From assembly GCF_900141865.1 (NCBI RefSeq), contig NZ_FQYW01000005.1, positions 62,001-126,000 of the forward strand: 64,000 bases of DNA, in the 5' to 3' direction. The stretch comes from Anaerovibrio lipolyticus DSM 3074. GTDB lineage: Bacteria; Bacillota; Negativicutes; Selenomonadales; Selenomonadaceae. Positions 17,422 to 26,817 of the stretch are shown here, piece by piece. The notes beneath the pieces are model-generated. The model saw nothing but the letters and a program-made list of their open reading frames with translations. It was not told the DNA's origin and ran no database searches. Positions within the stretch are counted from its first letter, which is position 1. Each line of letters starts with the position of its first letter. Made by a program: the position numbers and the translations under genes.

Positions 17422-18057
17422 TCAAAGGCCCTCAAGCTCACAGCCTATAAGCTGTTTTGCCACATCTGTCCAAGTATTACTTATGGTCTTATGGCCCATA
17501 ACGGCCATCACATCAATACCCGATTCCTTGGCCAAACGACTTGCCTTGACTATATCCATAATTTTATACCGCTGCTCAATGAGTGCAGCCACCGAAGCCC
17601 TATCAACACCATATCTTTGGTTTATTCGGTCAATAAGAGCATTGTTACGGTATACCCTCACCAAATCCTCGGAAATTCCCAGAGCTTCAGATACATCAAT
17701 CCATGTATTATCATTCGTTTTCAAATCAGCAATGCTGTCAAAGGACTTATCTGTCAACTTGGCCATAAAGGCGATTCGACAGGCATCCTCAAGGCATCCG
17801 TTCTCATTGCAGTATTTCATCACAGCACCATAAGGCACACCATAATGATTGGCGATAGTAGCCGCCAGCTCATTTCTGTCAGCCCAACGCCGCGGCACCT
17901 GATAAAGCACCCTGGTCTGGGTCTTTTCTGCATGAATACACTTACTATCCGCAGAGGCCTCAACCTGCTGACAAAAACCTGATATAAATACCAAAGAACT
18001 TACGAGCAATAATCCAGATAAAAACCTAACACCATAATTACGATTCAGCTTTACCAT
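17422..18057 (-). CDS. Secreted protein with two tandem repeats, function unknown
   Basis: I do not recognise the family. An N-terminal signal peptide (FLSGLLLVSSLVFISGFC, likely cut after VEASA) leads a mature domain of about 170 residues made of two related units. Each unit opens with a YGV motif (about residues 75 and 150) and closes with NTW-x-DV and a hydrophobic tail (about 120-130 and 196-206). Four Cys lie in the first half. The ATG at 18057 has AGGGGTG about 6 nt upstream. A structural or envelope role is possible but unproven. Confidence 0.65.
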   Translation of the reverse strand: MVKLNRNYGVRFLSGLLLVSSLVFISGFCQQVEASADSKCIHAEKTQTRVLYQVPRRWADRNELAATIANHYGVPYGAVMKYCNENGCLEDACRIAFMAKLTDKSFDSIADLKTNDNTWIDVSEALGISEDLVRVYRNNALIDRINQRYGVDRASVAALIEQRYKIMDIVKASRLAKESGIDVMAVMGHKTISNTWTDVAKQLIGCELEGL

Positions 18058-18148
18058 AGGAGTCACCCCTCTACGCCTTTCTTTATATTATACCACGCAG
18101 ACAGCAATAAGTCCTTAAATAAAAATTAAAAGCTAAAAACTGGATACA

Positions 18149-19141
18149 TTAACTTACATCAAAACAGGAACCGCCTATAAATTCCCGTATAAGGGAGTTG
18201 CACGGAATATCCCGCTGATCATATATTGATTTGAAATTACGGCAAAAAGCCAGAAGCTCCTGCCCCTTTTCATATGATTTTTCCTCCGGGGATATTTCCG
18301 ACAGCATATACATAACATGATGACGCAAAGCTCCCAGCTCATAAATCAGCGCAGAATTAAACATGACATCTGCATCGTCCTGATACGGAAAAATATATTT
18401 TTCCTCACCCGCCCTGACGCCAGCCCACAGGGAAATAGTACTGTCAGCCGTACGCCCCCGTGTGCGGAAATCGCGGACTATACGACGCAAAAGACGTACC
18501 CTGGAGGTGGAAATTCTGGTATTCTCATCCATATTCAGCTGATTTAAGGCACTTACATAAATTTTAAACTTGTGGTCTCTAGGAATGGCACTGGTGAGCT
18601 TTTCATTAAGTCCATGAATTCCCTCTATAATAATAGGCTGGTTCAATGCTATTTGCCGTACATTGTCCGGATTCATTTCCCTTATACCCTTTTTGAAGTT
18701 AAAGGTTGGTATAATTACCTTTTCACCATCCATAAGGGAGGTAAGCTGTTTATTAAAGAGCTTTATGTCCACAGCATCTATGGACTCAAAATCGTAGGAG
18801 CCATCTGGCAGCTTAGGTGTATCCTCCCTATTGACAAAATAATTGTCAATTGAAAGGGAAACTGGCTCCAGGCCCATTACTCTGAGCTGAACTCTAAGCC
18901 GTTGGGCAAAGGAGGTTTTTCCCGAAGATGATGGTCCGGCTATTAAAATAAGCCGATTGTTTTTTAAGTCTCCGGTAATACGGTCTGCAATATTGGCAAT
19001 CTTCTTTTCATGCAGTGCCTCTGATACGCGAATTAAATCGCTGATACCGCCATTTTCAATTATTGCATTTAAATCAGAAACGTAGGAACAATGCAAGATT
19101 TTTGCCCATTCCTTTGCTTCCTCCAATACTTCCTTAAACAT
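18149..19141 (-). CDS. Uridine kinase-like nucleoside kinase
   Basis: This P-loop kinase has Walker A GPSSSGKTSF at about residues 70-80, an SIDNYF motif with the catalytic Asp and IIIEGIHGLN. It belongs to the uridine kinase/phosphoribulokinase superfamily. Clostridial relatives have about 550 residues with an N-terminal TGS and ThrRS-like region; this protein has only about 330, with about 65 residues before the P-loop. The start is uncertain: ATG 19141 (used here) or ATG 19153. The substrate, probably uridine or cytidine, is inferred from the family. Confidence 0.8.
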   Translation of the reverse strand: MFKEVLEEAKEWAKILHCSYVSDLNAIIENGGISDLIRVSEALHEKKIANIADRITGDLKNNRLILIAGPSSSGKTSFAQRLRVQLRVMGLEPVSLSIDNYFVNREDTPKLPDGSYDFESIDAVDIKLFNKQLTSLMDGEKVIIPTFNFKKGIREMNPDNVRQIALNQPIIIEGIHGLNEKLTSAIPRDHKFKIYVSALNQLNMDENTRISTSRVRLLRRIVRDFRTRGRTADSTISLWAGVRAGEEKYIFPYQDDADVMFNSALIYELGALRHHVMYMLSEISPEEKSYEKGQELLAFCRNFKSIYDQRDIPCNSLIREFIGGSCFDVS

Positions 19142-19175
19142 AACCCCCACCATCCTTTAGTCTATATATACAAGA

Positions 19176-19202
19176 AAAGTGACCGCTTGTGACAGTCACT
19201 TT
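19176..19202 (-). terminator. Terminator of the phosphate transporter operon
   Basis: AAAGTGAC pairs perfectly with GTCACTTT and is followed on the minus strand by TTCTTG. It separates the PiT gene from the downstream uridine-kinase-like gene. Confidence 0.8.
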
Positions 19203-19225
19203 ACATCGTTATTCTCATGCCGGAA

Positions 19226-20221
19226 TCATTCAAAAAGTACCATCAAAAGGCCATAGCAAATGGCTCCCATGGCAGCAGTACAAGGGATAGTAAGTACCCA
19301 GGCCATAACCATCTGCTGAGCTACACCCCAACGGACAGCCTTAATTCTCTTGGCCGCCCCCACACCCATAATGGAGCCTGATACCACATGGGTGGTACTT
19401 ACAGGTAAATGAAGCAACGTGGCCGTAAAAATAGTAATAGAAGAATTCAAATCTGCTGCAAAGCCGTTTATAGGCTCCAGCTTAATAATCTTACCGCCTA
19501 CAGTTTTAATTATACTCCAGCCACCTACGGAAGTACCAACAGCCATAGCAGTAGCACAAAGCACCTTTACGATAAGAGGAACCTCAAACTCCTGCAGTAC
19601 TCCACCGGAAACCAGCGCCAAAGTGATAATACCCATTGATTTCTGGGCATCATTGGAGCCATGGGAAAAGGCCATGGTAGCAGCAGTAATAATCTGCATT
19701 TTCTTAAAGCGGTGATTTACCTTGGATGGGCTGGAATTCTGGAAAAACCTGAACATCAGGTTCATGATGATATAACCAACCACCATGCCCACCAACGGAG
19801 ATGTTACCAATGCAATAACAATTTTTCCGATACCCGCAAAATTAAGACCTTCCATGCCCATATCAGACATGAGAACGCCGCCAATAAGTCCACCCACCAA
19901 CGCATGGGATGAGCTGCTCGGAAGACCAATCTTCCATGTCAGCAAATTCCAGATAATAGCACCTGTCAGCGAAGCTATTATAATAGGTTGGTCAATATGT
20001 CCCACCACTATATCGCCACCGATGGTTTTGGCTACGCCAGTGCTGACCATAGCACCAAAGAAGTTCAGTACTGCAGCCATCATAATGGCACGGCTTGGTG
20101 AAATAGCCCGGGTGGACACAGATGTGGCTATAGCATTTGCAGTATCGTGGAAACCATTTATAAAGTCAAATGCCAGGGCCAATAGAATAACTATAATGAT
20201 AAAAGGATGTAAATCAAGCAT
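19226..20221 (-). CDS. pit: PiT family inorganic phosphate transporter
   Basis: This 331-residue, roughly ten-helix membrane protein has the duplicated PiT signature: FDFINGFHDTANAIATSV near the N-terminus and MAFSHGSNDAQKSMGI in the middle. It imports phosphate with protons or sodium. The start ATG overlaps the end of the DUF47 gene by eight bases, which indicates translational coupling. PiT/DUF47 pairs are common in Firmicutes, where the DUF47 (PhoU-like) partner is thought to control transport. Confidence 0.94.
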   Translation of the reverse strand: MLDLHPFIIIVILLALAFDFINGFHDTANAIATSVSTRAISPSRAIMMAAVLNFFGAMVSTGVAKTIGGDIVVGHIDQPIIIASLTGAIIWNLLTWKIGLPSSSSHALVGGLIGGVLMSDMGMEGLNFAGIGKIVIALVTSPLVGMVVGYIIMNLMFRFFQNSSPSKVNHRFKKMQIITAATMAFSHGSNDAQKSMGIITLALVSGGVLQEFEVPLIVKVLCATAMAVGTSVGGWSIIKTVGGKIIKLEPINGFAADLNSSITIFTATLLHLPVSTTHVVSGSIMGVGAAKRIKAVRWGVAQQMVMAWVLTIPCTAAMGAICYGLLMVLFE

Positions 20222-20843
20222 ACTTCATTACCACGCCTCTAAGCAAATCTGCCATTTTCTCGCAGTGATCCAAGGTATCCTCCAAATCTTCAAGTAAATC
20301 CTTCCACTTGATAAGCTCGATAGGATCCTTTACCTGAGCAAAAAGATAAGCCAGCTCACTTCTAAATATATGGTCACCCTCACTTTCAAGCTTGCTGACT
20401 TTACTGGTCAGGCTGAGAAGCTCATCCTGATTCTTGCTGATTTCCGGCAACAGCTCAAGCACCCTTATAATTTTCTGGGTACACTCAATAAGAAGCTTTG
20501 TCAATCTGATGGCCCCCTCCCGAGCCTCACCAGTATGATAGATAACAATACGCTGCAAAATGCCCTGCAACAGGTCTACGCCATCATCCAGGCCATTGGC
20601 AATGGCATAAATATCCTCACGGTCAATTGGGGTAATAAATGTCTGATTCAGCTTGTCAATTATCCGATCATTGACTCTGTCCGCCTTATGCTCAATATCA
20701 TTTATCTCCTTGACCTTTATATCAGCTTTACGGTGATCCACCATAACCTCATCCATCAAAAGTGAGCCCTGATAGAAAAATTGCGCACTTTCCAAGAAAA
20801 GATCATAAAATTCGGAATCACCTTTTCTGTTGAAATTAAACAT
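20214..20843 (-). CDS. DUF47 family PhoU-like protein
   Basis: This helical protein of about 209 residues is related to PhoU and partner to the PiT transporter. Two charged helical repeats with ExxxxD-type motifs (NDIEHKADRVND, SKLESEGDHIFR) probably bind metals. I set the start at ATG 20843, 5 nt after GGGAGG; the longer frame from 20966 crosses the promoter region and starts with residues not seen in the family. Confidence 0.93.
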   Translation of the reverse strand: MFNFNRKGDSEFYDLFLESAQFFYQGSLLMDEVMVDHRKADIKVKEINDIEHKADRVNDRIIDKLNQTFITPIDREDIYAIANGLDDGVDLLQGILQRIVIYHTGEAREGAIRLTKLLIECTQKIIRVLELLPEISKNQDELLSLTSKVSKLESEGDHIFRSELAYLFAQVKDPIELIKWKDLLEDLEDTLDHCEKMADLLRGVVMKYA

Positions 20844-20922
20844 AGTAACCTCCCTAACCAATCCCAATCTACTATAACTATAACACATAACAGAGCCTTT
20901 TAACAATAATTTTCCCCACAGC

Positions 20923-20955
20923 AAAAGAGGAGATACCCCACGATATCTCCTCTTT
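20923..20955 (-). terminator. Terminator after aminotransferase gene
   Basis: AAAGAGGAGATA (20924-20935) pairs perfectly with TATCTCCTCTTT (20944-20955). T residues follow on both strands, though few. Confidence 0.75.
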
Positions 20956-20989
20956 ATTAGTGTCATAATTAGGGATTATGGTCCTATGA

Positions 20990-22231
20990 TTATCCCTCAA
21001 CAGCCTTTAACGCTTTCAGCACCTTTGCAGCCATTCCGTACATTTTTGCTTTTGGAATGGAGCAAACAGCTATACGAACGCCCTTCTTCAATGGAACAGC
21101 AAAAATCAAATCCTCATGCATCTTCTCGCACACTGCAGCAGAGTCCTTTGCAGGAACAGAGATAAAGAAGCCAGCCTTATATGGCAGAGCCTTTAACCCG
21201 CATTCCTCAGCTTCCTTCATAAAGATGGCCGCTCTGTCGCGAATCACACTGTAAAGCTCATCACGCTCTTTTTCAAACTGGGCCAGCATTGCACTATCCT
21301 GCTGAATGGTGGTGAGCAGGGTCTGGGCACCACGGTTAATATTGGACCAAGTAGCACGACCAGTAAACTTGGTAACGTTCTTAAATTCCTCAATAAGCTC
21401 TGCACTTGAAGAAAGTCCAATAAGAGCACCAGTACGCTGACCATACATGGTATACCCCTTGGACATGGAGAAGGCAAACATTACAAAGATGTTTTCCGGA
21501 AGATTGCTGAACTGCTTCATAAAACGACGGGTTTCATTCTTCTCCCCGGCATAATCGATATAGGCGATATCCACCATCAGATTAACCTTCTTGCCCTTGG
21601 CAGCCCATGCCTTGGACATATCAATAACCTTTGTCCACTCCTCATCAGTAAGGCTATAGCCAGTTGGGTTGTGGGCAGGAGTATTGATAATCAGCAGCAA
21701 GGAATCCTGCTTTGCAAACAACTCCTCCACCTTGGCTTCCAGAGCCTTAACATTGTAATTCATATTTTCGTCAAACAGCTGATAGGTAGCAAGGCTACGG
21801 CCAGCCTCCTGGCAGAGAGGATTATAGGTCCCCCAGAACCAGTCAGATGTCAACACCTGGTCTCCGATTTCAGAATAATTCTGGATAGCCATATGCAGTG
21901 CTCCTGTTCCACCAGAAGTAGCACACGCGGCAATATGGCCCTCAGGCTTATTATCAGCGAAGGTCAGGCCGATAACAGCCTCCAGATATGCTGGAAGTCC
22001 GGCAGGTGGTGCATAAGCAGCCACATCAGAAATCTTCAATCCTCTAAAAGCCTTTTCCATAGTAGGGAGACAGGCCAGCTTGCCATCCTCACCTATTATA
22101 GAACCAACAGTGGCATTGGTAACCTTTTCAGCACCATGAACCTTAATAGCTTCGTTGCAGGCACCACTCGCGCCAAAAATAACGTCTACCAGCTTTTTAC
22201 CAACCCGATGTGAAGCAACCTGTGAACTCAT
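20990..22231 (-). CDS. Aspartate/aromatic aminotransferase (PLP, class I)
   Basis: This is a 413-residue fold-type I aminotransferase. The PLP lysine lies in FSMSKGYTMYG; NTPAHNPTGY, the SDWFWGTYN segment and the C-terminal GVRIAVCSIP arginine are in place. It resembles the AspC/TyrB group that exchanges amino groups between aspartate or aromatic amino acids and 2-oxoglutarate. Its neighbour upstream is aspartate kinase, consistent with aspartate metabolism, but a terminator lies between them. AAGGAGG is about 10 nt before the ATG. Confidence 0.88.
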   Translation of the reverse strand: MSSQVASHRVGKKLVDVIFGASGACNEAIKVHGAEKVTNATVGSIIGEDGKLACLPTMEKAFRGLKISDVAAYAPPAGLPAYLEAVIGLTFADNKPEGHIAACATSGGTGALHMAIQNYSEIGDQVLTSDWFWGTYNPLCQEAGRSLATYQLFDENMNYNVKALEAKVEELFAKQDSLLLIINTPAHNPTGYSLTDEEWTKVIDMSKAWAAKGKKVNLMVDIAYIDYAGEKNETRRFMKQFSNLPENIFVMFAFSMSKGYTMYGQRTGALIGLSSSAELIEEFKNVTKFTGRATWSNINRGAQTLLTTIQQDSAMLAQFEKERDELYSVIRDRAAIFMKEAEECGLKALPYKAGFFISVPAKDSAAVCEKMHEDLIFAVPLKKGVRIAVCSIPKAKMYGMAAKVLKALKAVEG

Positions 22232-22393
22232 ACATTATCAGCCTCCTTAAAATAAAAAATATTATTACTCTTTTAAATCATTATACCACTTTTATTCTAT
22301 TTTTCCTTTATTATATTTAAAATAATATATATTACCTATTAAACATTTTTATACGTAATATGTATCATTTTATATATATGCCATTCAACCCGC

Positions 22394-22429
22394 AAAAATA
22401 GGAGAATGTCCATATAACAGACATCCTCC
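22394..22429 (-). terminator. Terminator of aspartate kinase gene
   Basis: GGAGAATGTC (22401-22410) pairs with GACATCCTCC (22420-22429) with one mismatch. On the minus strand TATTTTTG follows. Confidence 0.8.
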
Positions 22430-22457
22430 CTTCTTATATTCAAAAGCCGTATTTTTT

Positions 22458-23687
22458 TTACTTCTCAGGGAAAAATTCCTTGTGAATTGCATTGGCTGCT
22501 TCGCTCAGCTCGGACCCCTTAATAAGGCAGCTAATGCTGATTTCAGAGGTACTTATGGCATCAATGTTAACATTGGCATCAGCCAGTGCGCCAAACATTC
22601 TTGCAGCAATACCTGGGTTACCCAGCATTCCGGCACCAACAATAGATACCTTTGCCACATCCTCCTCAATGAGAACAGCAACTGCATGGAGCTTTTCTGC
22701 TACAGCATCCACAGTCTTTTTGGTCTCTGGAAGATCATCAAGAGTGGTGGTAAATACCATATCAGTAACATTTTTCTCAATGTTTCTGATACTCTGAACA
22801 ATCATGTCTACTGCTATATTTTTGTCTGCCAGAGCAGAGAAAATTTCCTTTGCGATACCTGGATTATTAGGAACGCCAAGAACTGCAATTTTTGCTACGT
22901 TTTTATCATGAGCTACGCCACGAATCAAGAAATCCTTCTCTTCCATTGTATATGCCTCCCTAATCATTGTGCCTGGTGTGTTTGTAAAGGTTGAACGAAC
23001 ATGAATTGGAATATTAAAGTATTTACCCATTTCCACAGAGCGTGGCTGCATAACGCCAGCTCCTAAACGGGCCATTTCCAACATCTCGTCATAAGTAATT
23101 TCCTGCATTTTTCTGGCATCAGGAATAAGACGGGGATCAGCTGAGTAAATACCATCAACATCAGTATATATTTCACAGGAATCTGCCTTCAGGGCACCAG
23201 CCAAAGCCACAGCAGAGGTATCAGAGCCGCCACGTCCCAAGGTTACAGGGTCTCCATGCTCATCAACCCCCTGGAAGCCGGCAACGACAACTATATTGCC
23301 CTTATCCAGCTCTTTCTTTACTCTGGCAGGCTTAATATCAAGAATCTTGCCCTTGGTATGAACGGAATTTGTTTTCATACCAACCATCTGACCCGTAAGG
23401 GAAATAGCCTTCTGTCCCAATGTGCGGAATGCCATGGTAAGAAGGGATATAGAAACCTGTTCACCAGTGGTCAGCAGCATATCCATTTCACGGGTATACT
23501 GATATGGATTTGGATTAATCTGTTTTGCCAGTTCAATCAACTCATCTGTAGTATCGCCCATTGCAGAAACTACCATAACAATCTGATCTCCCGGCTGTTT
23601 TTCGGCGATGATTCTCTTGGCCACATTAAGGATTTTTTCAGTGGTTCCCACTGATGAGCCGCCAAACTTCTTAACAATAAGAGCCAT
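22458..23687 (-). CDS. lysC: Aspartate kinase
   Basis: This 409-residue enzyme makes aspartyl phosphate, the first step to lysine, threonine and methionine. KKFGGSSVG at the N-terminus and TLGRGGSDTSAVALAGAL form the kinase site. Two ACT domains follow (about residues 265-335 and 345-405), which usually give end-product inhibition. AGGAGG lies 5 nt before the ATG. The 206 bases upstream hold no recognisable lysine riboswitch. It stands as a single gene. Confidence 0.95.
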   Translation of the reverse strand: MALIVKKFGGSSVGTTEKILNVAKRIIAEKQPGDQIVMVVSAMGDTTDELIELAKQINPNPYQYTREMDMLLTTGEQVSISLLTMAFRTLGQKAISLTGQMVGMKTNSVHTKGKILDIKPARVKKELDKGNIVVVAGFQGVDEHGDPVTLGRGGSDTSAVALAGALKADSCEIYTDVDGIYSADPRLIPDARKMQEITYDEMLEMARLGAGVMQPRSVEMGKYFNIPIHVRSTFTNTPGTMIREAYTMEEKDFLIRGVAHDKNVAKIAVLGVPNNPGIAKEIFSALADKNIAVDMIVQSIRNIEKNVTDMVFTTTLDDLPETKKTVDAVAEKLHAVAVLIEEDVAKVSIVGAGMLGNPGIAARMFGALADANVNIDAISTSEISISCLIKGSELSEAANAIHKEFFPEK

Positions 23688-23893
23688 ATTTACCTCCTAT
23701 GATTCAAAGCAAACATCGTAAGTAACGGAATTAGCAAAATCCGCACTAAGTAGACATTTGTTTTGTAAATTCTCATTAATACACTCAAACAACAAGTATT
23801 ATAATATATTTATGTGTTCCAGTCTACAGAAATCCCCAATAAAAAGTGTATACTTTGTATTTTTTTATGTACAATCCACTATTCTATGTAAAC

Positions 23894-24388
23894 CTAAATT
23901 TTATTTCTATAAGTAAAGCTATTTAAAACATGGGAGGTACAAATGGCAACCGCCAAGGCATCTGCCACATCATCCGGTTTTGGTGGCTCGGGAAGATTCA
24001 GTAGCTTGGTTACCATATAGATAACCTGTTCCTTGGTGGCCTTGCCATATCCCGTTACAGACTGTTTTACCTGAAGCGGTGTACGCTCCACCAGCTCCAA
24101 GCCATTCTTGGCAGCCGCCAAAAGCACTACCCCCCTGGCCTGTCCTACTGGAATAGCCGTAGTGACATTGCGATTAAAAAATAACTGTTCCACCCCCATG
24201 ACATCTGGCTTGTATTTTTTTATCAGCATATCCAGCTCATCATATATCTTTGCCAGTCTGTCCTCAGGTCTGGCCTTGGCACTGGTGGTTATGGCACCAT
24301 ATTCATGGGCGATAAGGCGACTACCGTTGGATTCCACAAAGCCATAGCCACAAATTGCCGTTCCCGGGTCAATACCCAATGCAAGCAT
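23894..24388 (-). CDS. ruvC: Holliday junction endonuclease RuvC
   Basis: This 164-residue resolvase of the RuvABC system has the catalytic acidic residues Asp7 (GIDPGT), Glu67 (GVEQLFF) and Asp139/Asp140/Asp143 (PDDVADALA). Length is normal. GGGGAG lies about 8 nt before the ATG. ruvA and ruvB do not follow within the window; lysC lies downstream after an AT-rich gap of 206 bases. A terminator separates it from yebC upstream, so it may depend on readthrough or its own promoter. Confidence 0.95.
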   Translation of the reverse strand: MLALGIDPGTAICGYGFVESNGSRLIAHEYGAITTSAKARPEDRLAKIYDELDMLIKKYKPDVMGVEQLFFNRNVTTAIPVGQARGVVLLAAAKNGLELVERTPLQVKQSVTGYGKATKEQVIYMVTKLLNLPEPPKPDDVADALAVAICTSHVLNSFTYRNKI

Positions 24389-24416
24389 TTTATTTTTCTC
24401 CCCTTAATAATATGTA

Positions 24417-24440
24417 AAAAATAAGCGGCCCGCAGGCCGC
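24417..24440 (-). terminator. Terminator between yebC and ruvC
   Basis: GCGGCC (24425-24430) and GGCCGC (24435-24440) form a tight stem, with TTATTTTTTAC after it on the minus strand. Confidence 0.75.
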
Positions 24441-24448
24441 CATATTTT

Positions 24449-25180
24449 TTATTCTTCGTCCATTTCGTAGTTGCCATATACTTCCTGTACATCATCATTG
24501 TCATCGAAAGCATCCAGCATTTTCTGCATATTTACAACGTTCTCACCCTCAACCTTAACGGTGTTATCAGGTACCATTGTAATTTCTGCAGAAGCAGTTT
24601 CAATTCCCTTGTCAGTCAACGCCTGAAGAATATCATCAAAAGCATCAGGCTCGCCAGTGATTTCAAAAGCATCATCTTCAGCCACAAAATCATCCGCACC
24701 AGCTTCAAGAACCAGCTCCATGAGAGCATCCTCATCGTCAAAGGCTTCCTTTTCCACTACGAAAACAGCCTTCTTGTTGAACATCCAGGATACACAGCCA
24801 TTAGCGCCCAAAGAACCGCCATACTTGGAGAAAATATGACGCACATCTGCTGCAGTACGGTTGCGGTTATCGGTGAGGATATCCAGCATGATTGCAGTAC
24901 CGCCAGGGCCATAACCCTCGTAGGTCATCTCCTCATAGTTGCTGCCATCAGATGCGCCCAGTCCCTTCTGAATTGCACGGTTGATGTTATCCTTAGGAAT
25001 ATTATTGGCCTTAGCCTTGCTCAGTGCCAGCTTAAGACGCATATTACCTGTTGGATCGGAACCACCCATACGAACCGCTATGGTAATCTCACGGCCTATT
25101 TTAGTGGTAATCTTACCGCGGATAGCATCGTTGGCACCTTTCTTTCTCTTAATATTAGCCCATTTAGAATGTCCTGACAT
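24449..25180 (-). CDS. yebC: YebC/PmpR family protein (TACO1-type)
   Basis: This 243-residue protein starts MSGHSKWANIKRKKGAND, the hallmark of the YebC family. Members were described as transcription regulators, and more recently as translation factors that help ribosomes through proline-rich stretches. All three domains appear complete, with the GYGPGGTAIMLDILTDNRNRT core. AAGGAG precedes the ATG. yebC-ruvC neighbourhood is common in bacteria. Confidence 0.95.
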   Translation of the reverse strand: MSGHSKWANIKRKKGANDAIRGKITTKIGREITIAVRMGGSDPTGNMRLKLALSKAKANNIPKDNINRAIQKGLGASDGSNYEEMTYEGYGPGGTAIMLDILTDNRNRTAADVRHIFSKYGGSLGANGCVSWMFNKKAVFVVEKEAFDDEDALMELVLEAGADDFVAEDDAFEITGEPDAFDDILQALTDKGIETASAEITMVPDNTVKVEGENVVNMQKMLDAFDDNDDVQEVYGNYEMDEE

Positions 25181-25404
25181 TACTGAAAACTCCTTTTATT
25201 ACATTTTCTTGGGGACAGTACCCAAGGTATATTTCACAGATAGATAGTATAACACAAATGGCAAGTTTTAGCCACTTTTACATATGTATCATTGGAAGTA
25301 CCGATATGCCCATAATCGGGAACTGTGCACTTACGCTTATATATGGTTTATTTGTCTATAAAAATCATAGAAAATCCGATATAACTGTAATCGTAAAGGC
25401 CGGA

Positions 25405-25526
25405 TAGGGGTACAAAAGGGGACATATTTTGCCTTGGTACTTAGCGAATGCAAGCTGAAACGCACAGCATGAGCTTAGTACCGCTAGGCAAACTAGAGAG
25501 CGCGAGCGTTCCCCGTTGTACTCCTA
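25405..25526. ncRNA. Nested palindromic element of unknown nature (RNA or MITE-like)
   Basis: This 122-base stretch in the 362-base gap between yebC and tyrS folds as one long branched hairpin. Paired arms in order are TAGGGGTACAA with TTGTACTCCTA, GGGGA with TCCCC, TTTGCC with GGCAAA, GGTACT with AGTACC and AAGCT with AGCTT. No ORF and no T-run are present. It could be a structured RNA on either strand, a REP/MITE-like repeat, or part of the tyrS 3' end. I cannot assign it to a known RNA family. Confidence 0.55.
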
Positions 25527-25542
25527 CTTGGACTATTGATGT

Positions 25543-26766
25543 TTACACCTTTAATAAGCGGTAAAACTTTTTCTTGCCCTTCTTAACAATTGCCTCTCCG
25601 TCAGTGAAATTGCCCTCTGACAGTGTATAATCTGGGTCAGTCACCTTCTCGTCATTGAGAGACAAACCATTCTGCTGGATGAGACGACGGGCCTCACCCT
25701 TGGAGCCGAATACCTCAGCTGCCACCAGCACATCTACCAGCTTCTTAGCAGCATCCTCAGCGGTAAGCTCAACTGTAGGCATATTCTCACTGGAGCCGGA
25801 GCCACCGAATACAGCTTCCGCAGCTGCCTTGGCCTTATCAGCCTCCTCCTGACCGTGAACCAGCTTGGTTACTTCGTAGGCAAGAATCTTCTTGGCTTCG
25901 TTAATCTCCTGACCCTCAAGAGCACCAAGACGGCGAACCTCCTCCATTGGAAGGAATGTCAAAAGAGCCAGACAACGCTCAACATCAGCGTCATCCACAT
26001 TTCTCCAGTATTGATAGAAGTCATAAGGAGAAGTCTTTTCCTTATCCAGCCACAGAGCACCGCCAGCAGTTTTACCCATCTTCTGGCCATCACTCTTGGT
26101 TAAGAGGGTGAAGGTAAGACCATATACAGCATCACCGGTTATGCGACGTGTCAGCTCAACACCACCAATGATGTTTGACCACTGGTCATCACCGCCCATT
26201 TCCAGCTTAAGATTATAGCGACGATGGAGCTCCAGGAAATCATAGGACTGCATAATCATGTAGTTGAATTCCAAGAAGGTAAGACCCTTTTCCATGCGGT
26301 TCTTGTAGCACTCAGCTGCCAGCATACGATTAACAGTGAAGTGGGCACCAACCTCACGAAGCAGATCAATATAATTCAGCTTGCGGAGCCAGTCACCATT
26401 GTTTACCATCAGTGCCTTGCCGTCACTAAAATCAATGAAGCGTGCCATCTGCTTCTTGAACTGATTGCAGTTATACTCAATATCCTCATCGGTGAGCATT
26501 TTGCGCATATCACTGCGGCCAGAAGGATCACCTACAGTACCAGTACCACCACCTACAAGACACACTGGTCTGTGACCAGCCTTCTGAAGATGGGACATAA
26601 CCATAAGCCCCAGAAAATGGCCTACATGAAGGCTGTCAGCTGTTGGATCAAAACCAATATAGAAGGTAACCTTCTCATTCTCAAGCATTGCACGAACTTC
26701 ATCTTCGTTAGTACACTGGGCTATGTAGCCACGCTCTTTCAGCACATCAAAAACACTTATTGACAT
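25543..26766 (-). CDS. tyrS: Tyrosyl-tRNA synthetase
   Basis: This 407-residue class I synthetase charges tRNA-Tyr. The HIGH-like motif is HVGH at residues 47-50 and the KMSKS-like loop reads KMGKT. The C-terminal S4-like RNA-binding domain ends in basic residues. AAGGAGAG lies about 11 nt before the ATG. No T-box is visible in the 50 bases between it and the PBP gene upstream, so control may come from the upstream transcript. Confidence 0.96.
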   Translation of the reverse strand: MSISVFDVLKERGYIAQCTNEDEVRAMLENEKVTFYIGFDPTADSLHVGHFLGLMVMSHLQKAGHRPVCLVGGGTGTVGDPSGRSDMRKMLTDEDIEYNCNQFKKQMARFIDFSDGKALMVNNGDWLRKLNYIDLLREVGAHFTVNRMLAAECYKNRMEKGLTFLEFNYMIMQSYDFLELHRRYNLKLEMGGDDQWSNIIGGVELTRRITGDAVYGLTFTLLTKSDGQKMGKTAGGALWLDKEKTSPYDFYQYWRNVDDADVERCLALLTFLPMEEVRRLGALEGQEINEAKKILAYEVTKLVHGQEEADKAKAAAEAVFGGSGSSENMPTVELTAEDAAKKLVDVLVAAEVFGSKGEARRLIQQNGLSLNDEKVTDPDYTLSEGNFTDGEAIVKKGKKKFYRLLKV

Positions 26767-26817
26767 TATTGTATTTCTCTCCTTAAACCTGAATACAGGG
26801 TATTTGTATGTTAGATT

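Noticed and set aside
23688-23893. Lysine riboswitch upstream of lysC
   Set aside because: The region is AT-rich and lacks the conserved junction elements; only a normal ribosome site is visible.
25208-25226. Small hairpin CTTGGG/CCCAAG upstream of yebC as a regulator site
   Set aside because: Six base pairs only and next to the ribosome site; too little to support a separate element.
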